Source: Phycisphaerae bacterium
GTDB taxonomy: Bacteria > Planctomycetota > Phycisphaerae > SM23-33
Reading direction: 5' to 3'
Assembly (NCBI GenBank): GCA_016782885.1
Contig: JADHXQ010000045.1
Coordinates: 1-35,758 of the forward strand
Length of the DNA: 35,758 nucleotides
In this document: piece by piece, positions 32,988-35,758 of the stretch
How the letters are laid out: every line of letters begins with the position of its first letter
Position numbering within the stretch: the first letter of the stretch is position 1
Translations under genes and position numbers: made by a program
The notes under the pieces: model-generated
Seen by the model: only the letters and a program-made list of their open reading frames with translations
Database searches by the model: none
What the model was told of the DNA's origin: nothing

Positions 32988-33668
32988 TTATACTGAGACG
33001 CCGCGCCGCTGGAGTTCCACCACCCACCGGGGCGTCTCGTTCAGGTACGCTTCGACGTGTTTGCGCCGCGTGAAGTAGTACAGCGAGTTGAGTCCCTGGA
33101 AGATCAATGTGCCCGCGATCAGTCCGCCGTAGATCGCCGCGGAGATTATTCTGTGGAGGTCGTTGATCGAGCCGAGGGGCCCGGCCAGCATGCTCTCCTG
33201 GGCTATGGCCTCATCGTACGGGCCCGGACCCCACATCGCCGAGGCGAGCATCCACGCGGCGTAGACGATCACCATCGCCATCAAGCTCAATTGGTTCCAG
33301 CCCAGTACGTGAGAAGCGCGCGGCTCGAAACGCCGCAGCATCGCCCGGCCTCGGAACTCACCCCAGGCGAGCATCGCCAGAGCGGCGCCCATGCCCAGTC
33401 CGATGAGGTCGAACTCGCCGAACATCACGGCGAGGAGGGCGAAAAGGAGCGAGAAACCTGAAAATACCGCGAGGATACAACCGTTGACCGTCGCGACCCC
33501 ACAGGCCTTGTAGACCTTCCCGGCCCGCAGCTTCGCGCAGGCGAGTTGGTCCAGGTGCTCGTCCGTCAGCGGCGCCTCGGAAGGGGCCCGCGGGGCGCGA
33601 GGTGCCGGAGGCGCCGGAGGCGGGGGAGGCGGCTGTCGGGGATCGGTCAAAGTCGGCGTCAGCGTCAT
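32988..33668 (-). CDS. Four-TM membrane protein of unknown function
   Basis: A 226-aa protein. A Pro/Ala-rich N-terminus (PPPPPPAPPAPRAPRAPSEA) is followed by about four TM helices: VNGCILAVFSGFSLLFALLA, IGLGMGAALAMLAWGEF, LSLMAMVIVYAAWMLASAMW and IISAAIYGGLIAGTLIFQGL. The C-terminus is cytoplasmic and basic (YFTRRKHVEAYLNETPRW). I do not recognise the family. The start is put at 33668 because GGAAG lies 5 nt upstream; the ATG at 33680 is also possible. The last codons overlap no other gene; it is convergent with the HzsA-related pair. Confidence 0.7.
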   Translation of the reverse strand: MTLTPTLTDPRQPPPPPPAPPAPRAPRAPSEAPLTDEHLDQLACAKLRAGKVYKACGVATVNGCILAVFSGFSLLFALLAVMFGEFDLIGLGMGAALAMLAWGEFRGRAMLRRFEPRASHVLGWNQLSLMAMVIVYAAWMLASAMWGPGPYDEAIAQESMLAGPLGSINDLHRIISAAIYGGLIAGTLIFQGLNSLYYFTRRKHVEAYLNETPRWVVELQRRGVSV

Positions 33669-33760
33669 CTGAACTTCCATGTTCTTATTGTCGACCGATG
33701 CGACGTGTCCCTTTCGTAACGGACGCGCGATCCACGGGTCGATAATCGCGACACAGCTTG

Positions 33761-33789
33761 CCCTGAGCCTGTCGAAGGGAGACTCAGGG
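33761..33789. repeat. Dispersed hairpin repeat (CCCTGAGCCTGTCGAAGGG type)
   Basis: CCCTGAG (33761-33767) and CTCAGGG (33783-33789) form an inverted repeat around CCTGTCGAAGGGAGA. From memory this TTCGACAGGCTCAGGG motif is scattered through intergenic DNA of many unrelated bacteria. The remaining 33681-33828 sequence holds no gene I can support. Confidence 0.6.
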
Positions 33790-33828
33790 AACGGCTTGAG
33801 AACATTCTAAAACAACGTCGCCGGACCA

Positions 33829-34362
33829 TTACTTGTGAAATCTGAATGTCGCCGCGCTTTTTTCAAAGAGCGAGTCTAATTTCGCTCCTCCCTTTGCGGG
33901 CGCCGTGCAGGTGACGACGAATTTCGATCTTCCCGTTCCAAGGAAGTAGAAGGTCTGCCGGAGTTTCATTCCCTGCTGGACGTTTTCTATGACCAGCTTC
34001 ACTGCAGGTTGGTCGTCGTTCGTCTTGAAATCTTCGCGCGACAGGGTTTTCATACTCTTGAAGTGCTTCTTCATGTTTGTGATATTTGCGTTCGCATATG
34101 CCTTCAGGCTTCCAGTAAAGGACTCCTCGACAACGTTAATATTCGGGGTAAAACCCCCTGTCCTTGGCCCGCGGGCAATGCGGTACTTCAGGCCGGGCAT
34201 TGAGGCAATCTCCCATTTGGCAGGGGGATCATACGAGAAACGTCCGGCGGCCTCGTAAAACCGTTGATGGGGACCGTCGCTCCTCTCTTGCTTCTCGGCG
34301 CATCCGACACAAACCACAGCCATCGTTAATATCGTCGCAAAGATTCGATGATGTGTTTTCAT
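33829..34362 (-). CDS. Lipoprotein with DcrB/PsbP-like domain
   Basis: A 177-aa protein. The signal peptide (MKTHHRIFATILTMAVVCVG) ends at a lipobox-like CVG-C, with Cys21 the probable lipid anchor. The mature part (RFSYDPPAKWEIASMPGLK, FTPNINVVEESF, LKAYANANITNMKKHF, QTFYFLGTGRSKFVVTCTAP) fits the alpha-beta sandwich of PsbP/DcrB (DUF1795-like) proteins, in which periplasmic lipoproteins of unclear role are common. The start at 34362 is supported by AAAGGAACCAGGGA before the ATG; a longer frame reaching 34482 has no RBS. Confidence 0.75.
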   Translation of the reverse strand: MKTHHRIFATILTMAVVCVGCAEKQERSDGPHQRFYEAAGRFSYDPPAKWEIASMPGLKYRIARGPRTGGFTPNINVVEESFTGSLKAYANANITNMKKHFKSMKTLSREDFKTNDDQPAVKLVIENVQQGMKLRQTFYFLGTGRSKFVVTCTAPAKGGAKLDSLFEKSAATFRFHK

Positions 34363-34495
34363 TCCCTGGTTCCTTTCGATCTTATGATAAGCCCAAATTG
34401 TTATACTACCCGAGATCCTCATTTGCAGAACCCCGAACCTGAATCGACAGCACATTCTGCCACGCCGCATCCGTCGTGTCAACCGAGCCTCCGGC

Positions 34496-34544
34496 GTGAA
34501 GGAGACAAACGGATCGCCTGGTCAACCGTCTTTCTCTTTGCCGG
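34496..34544 (-). repeat. Partial copy of the 35167-35218 junction sequence
   Basis: It shares GAAGGAGA(C/T)AAACGGATCG then CCTG(G/A)TCA with 35170-35196, followed by a diverging pyrimidine-rich part. Read on the minus strand it gives TGA-CCA-GGC-GAT-CCG-TTT, parallel to TGA-TCA-GGC-GAT-CCG-TTT at the end of the DUF1579-like gene. It encodes GDPFVSFTPEARL, recalling GDPFISFALDGKSL. It is likely a decayed second copy. The rest of 34363-34612 holds nothing I can support. Confidence 0.5.
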
Positions 34545-34612
34545 AAAAACTTCTTACAACCCGACCGAGCCGTCCGCAAATAGAACACTGCGATACTTAC
34601 GCTTGGGCGAGG

Positions 34613-34981
34613 TCACTCAATGACATGCCCGTCATCGTCCACCCACGGGATATTTCGAGCGGCCATGTAGCCGCGGACAACGCGCACGACGACAAAAGTG
34701 ATCCCCATCGCCAGCGCCACCATGGGGATCATGACAATTACGAAGGCGATCATACCGAAGTGCCCGTTAATGACCGCGTCCTGCGCGCGATTGATCCAAT
34801 TGACGGGCGGCAGTTCCATGAAGGTGATGGCGGCGGTGGCGGCCATCGCCAGGACTATCAGGCCCAGACACAGGAACATGCAGGCCTTCTGGAGACCGGA
34901 GCGCGGGTATGTTTTCCGCTGATCTGCCGGTGCAGCCATATCATCTCCGCCCGCGTCTAAACGCGATTTTTCATCATCCAT
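34613..34981 (-). CDS. Small two-TM membrane protein of unknown function
   Basis: A 122-aa protein. Two TM helices are clear: MFLCLGLIVLAMAATAAITF (about 35-54) and MIAFVIVMIPMVALAMGITF (about 76-95), with basic VVRVVRGYMAARN after the second. No cysteine motif or known signature. GGGAAG lies 6 nt before the ATG at 34981. It is probably an inner-membrane protein; function unknown. Confidence 0.7.
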   Translation of the reverse strand: MDDEKSRLDAGGDDMAAPADQRKTYPRSGLQKACMFLCLGLIVLAMAATAAITFMELPPVNWINRAQDAVINGHFGMIAFVIVMIPMVALAMGITFVVVRVVRGYMAARNIPWVDDDGHVIE

Positions 34982-35058
34982 TGTTCTTCCCTTTGTAATC
35001 CACTTTCGATTTCACTATGCCCTTTGCTGTTGCCAACTCCTAATTGCCATGCCTGAGG

Positions 35059-35193
35059 TTACCAGCCCAGACCGATCCTGGCCAGTTCGCGTTTCAGTTC
35101 GTCGAGGTTGACGAGCTGAAGGCGCGATTGTCTGTGGCGGCCGACCGCGAGGGATTTGCCATCCAGTGCGAAGGAGATAAACGGATCGCCTGA
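35059..35193 (-). pseudogene. WD40-protein C-terminal fragment, in frame after the DUF1579 stop
   Basis: Directly after the TGA at 35194-35196, the same frame stays open for 44 codons and ends with TAA at 35059-35061: SGDPFISFALDGKSLAVG, then RHRQSRLQLVNLDELKRELA and RIGLGW. From memory this is how many planctomycete WD40 and kinase-WD40 proteins end (DGK.LAV....LWDLD.LR.EL...GLDW). There is no start codon or RBS of its own. It is either a relic of a longer gene truncated by a stop, or a tail reached by readthrough. Confidence 0.6.
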
Positions 35194-35758
35194 TCAGTCG
35201 CCCTTCTTCTTCGTCGGTTGGCTGGCACGAGTAGCTTTCCCATCCAGCCGGAAGGTAACTTTGCCCTTGCCGTCCTTTGCTTCGACATCCCATTCAATGG
35301 CGTTGTCGTTTGAGAAGCGGTGTCTGGCGGTCATGGTGAACTCCGGGGCGTCATTATCAACACGCCTCCACGTGATGGTCTTCGTCTCTGCGTCCCATTT
35401 GCCCGCGGCCTCAAGTGTCTGGCCCGTGGAAGAAAACCACCAGAGACGGTAAGACTTTCCCCGCGTATCGTAGGTGAACATCACCAGCGTCTCGGTTTTG
35501 TCGGCTCCCGTGCCCTTGCCTCGTTCTTGAACGAACTTCCCCCCGAGTATGCGGCTGTAGGCCAAGTCTGTTGTAGTCGTCTTCCACTCGCCCGTCGCGG
35601 GGGCTTGCTGCACTTTCTGTTCTGACCGCCACGTTCCAAGAAACGCGTCCAGGACCTTCTGTTCGTCCGAGCGTTTGACCGGTTTGTCGGCGGGGGGGGC
35701 CTTGCGCTTGGGCAACTGTTTGACCCGTGTGAATTTCCCTTCCATGCGGAACATGACC
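35194..35758 (-). CDS. DUF1579-like protein, partial at window end
   Basis: At least 186 aa; the frame is open at the window edge, so the true start may lie beyond it. Residues after about 30 form a lipocalin-like domain: QKVLDAFLGTWRSEQKV, SRILGGKFVQERGKG, LVMFTYDTRGKSYRLWWFSS, EAAGKWDAETKTITWR, FTMTARHRFSNDNAIEWDVE. This pattern fits the DUF1579 family, of unknown function and common in Planctomycetes. The first 28 residues are basic and Pro-rich (KRKAPPADKPVKR), like an interdomain linker. The stop at 35194 is a TGA followed by a WD40-like tail in frame. Confidence 0.7.
   Translation of the reverse strand, partial: VMFRMEGKFTRVKQLPKRKAPPADKPVKRSDEQKVLDAFLGTWRSEQKVQQAPATGEWKTTTTDLAYSRILGGKFVQERGKGTGADKTETLVMFTYDTRGKSYRLWWFSSTGQTLEAAGKWDAETKTITWRRVDNDAPEFTMTARHRFSNDNAIEWDVEAKDGKGKVTFRLDGKATRASQPTKKKGD

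Noticed and set aside
35194-35196. TGA as a selenocysteine codon
   Set aside because: The next residues are not a known selenoprotein context and no SECIS-like hairpin was identified by eye; truncation is simpler.
1-35758. CRISPR array, rRNA genes, prophage or intact insertion sequence
   Set aside because: No regularly spaced repeats, rRNA signatures, phage genes or transposase with terminal repeats were seen.

Overview
The window looks like chromosomal DNA of a planctomycete, most likely from or near the class Phycisphaerae. The clues are proteins with a prepilin-type N-terminus (FTLIELLVVVAIIALLATI), very large TPR proteins, an ExbB/ExbD pair next to a squalene-cyclase-like toroid protein, paired proteins related to the alpha subunit of hydrazine synthase, a WD40-type C-terminal fragment, and many genes I can only call conserved or unknown. 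Coding DNA is GC-rich. I see no rRNA, CRISPR array, phage or intact insertion sequence. These calls come from reading the sequence and from memory of the families; no database search was run.

Layout. 1-1100 is gene-poor, with a decayed ORF and degenerate dispersed repeats. 1102-2948 holds a divergent pair: a Glu/Pro-rich TPR-like protein (-) and a pseudopilin-like protein (+). 2949-3359 is intergenic but contains a promoter-like site, a 24-nt direct repeat and a strong intrinsic terminator, so it may encode a small RNA. 3360-5076 is a two-gene unit (-): serine O-acetyltransferase, then a conserved unknown. 5276-6592 (+) has a tiny Arg-rich protein, a 42-codon prepilin stub and a Tat-exported flavodoxin-fold protein. 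tRNA-Glu(UUC) and its terminator follow (-).

6877-17927 (-) is an 11-kb five-gene operon: two giant exported TPR proteins (the first with STN-like inserts), ExbB/TolQ, ExbD/TolR, and a single-TM protein whose periplasmic part is an alpha/alpha toroid behind a long acidic linker. The last protein has the topology of TonB or TolA, so the operon may be a proton-driven envelope machine with an unusual output domain. This is the best candidate for an undescribed system.

18171-20164 (-) is a translationally coupled pair: a Cys-rich unknown and a CorA-type channel. 20329-23705 (-) is the core run rpsB-tsf-pyrH-frr-tRNA-Lys, with a strong promoter upstream, a TTG start for rpsB and an unusual C-terminal tail on S2. 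24178-26710 (+) is a receiver-like gene followed by groES-groEL with a good terminator. 26931-32876 (+) is a promoter and two tandem paralogues of about 985 aa: discoidin-like domain, beta-propeller and three CxxCH haem motifs each, related to hydrazine synthase alpha but without the other subunits in view.

32988-35758 (-) holds small membrane proteins, a lipoprotein, and at the edge a DUF1579-like protein. Its stop codon is followed in the same frame by a WD40-protein tail, a sign of gene fusion and decay.
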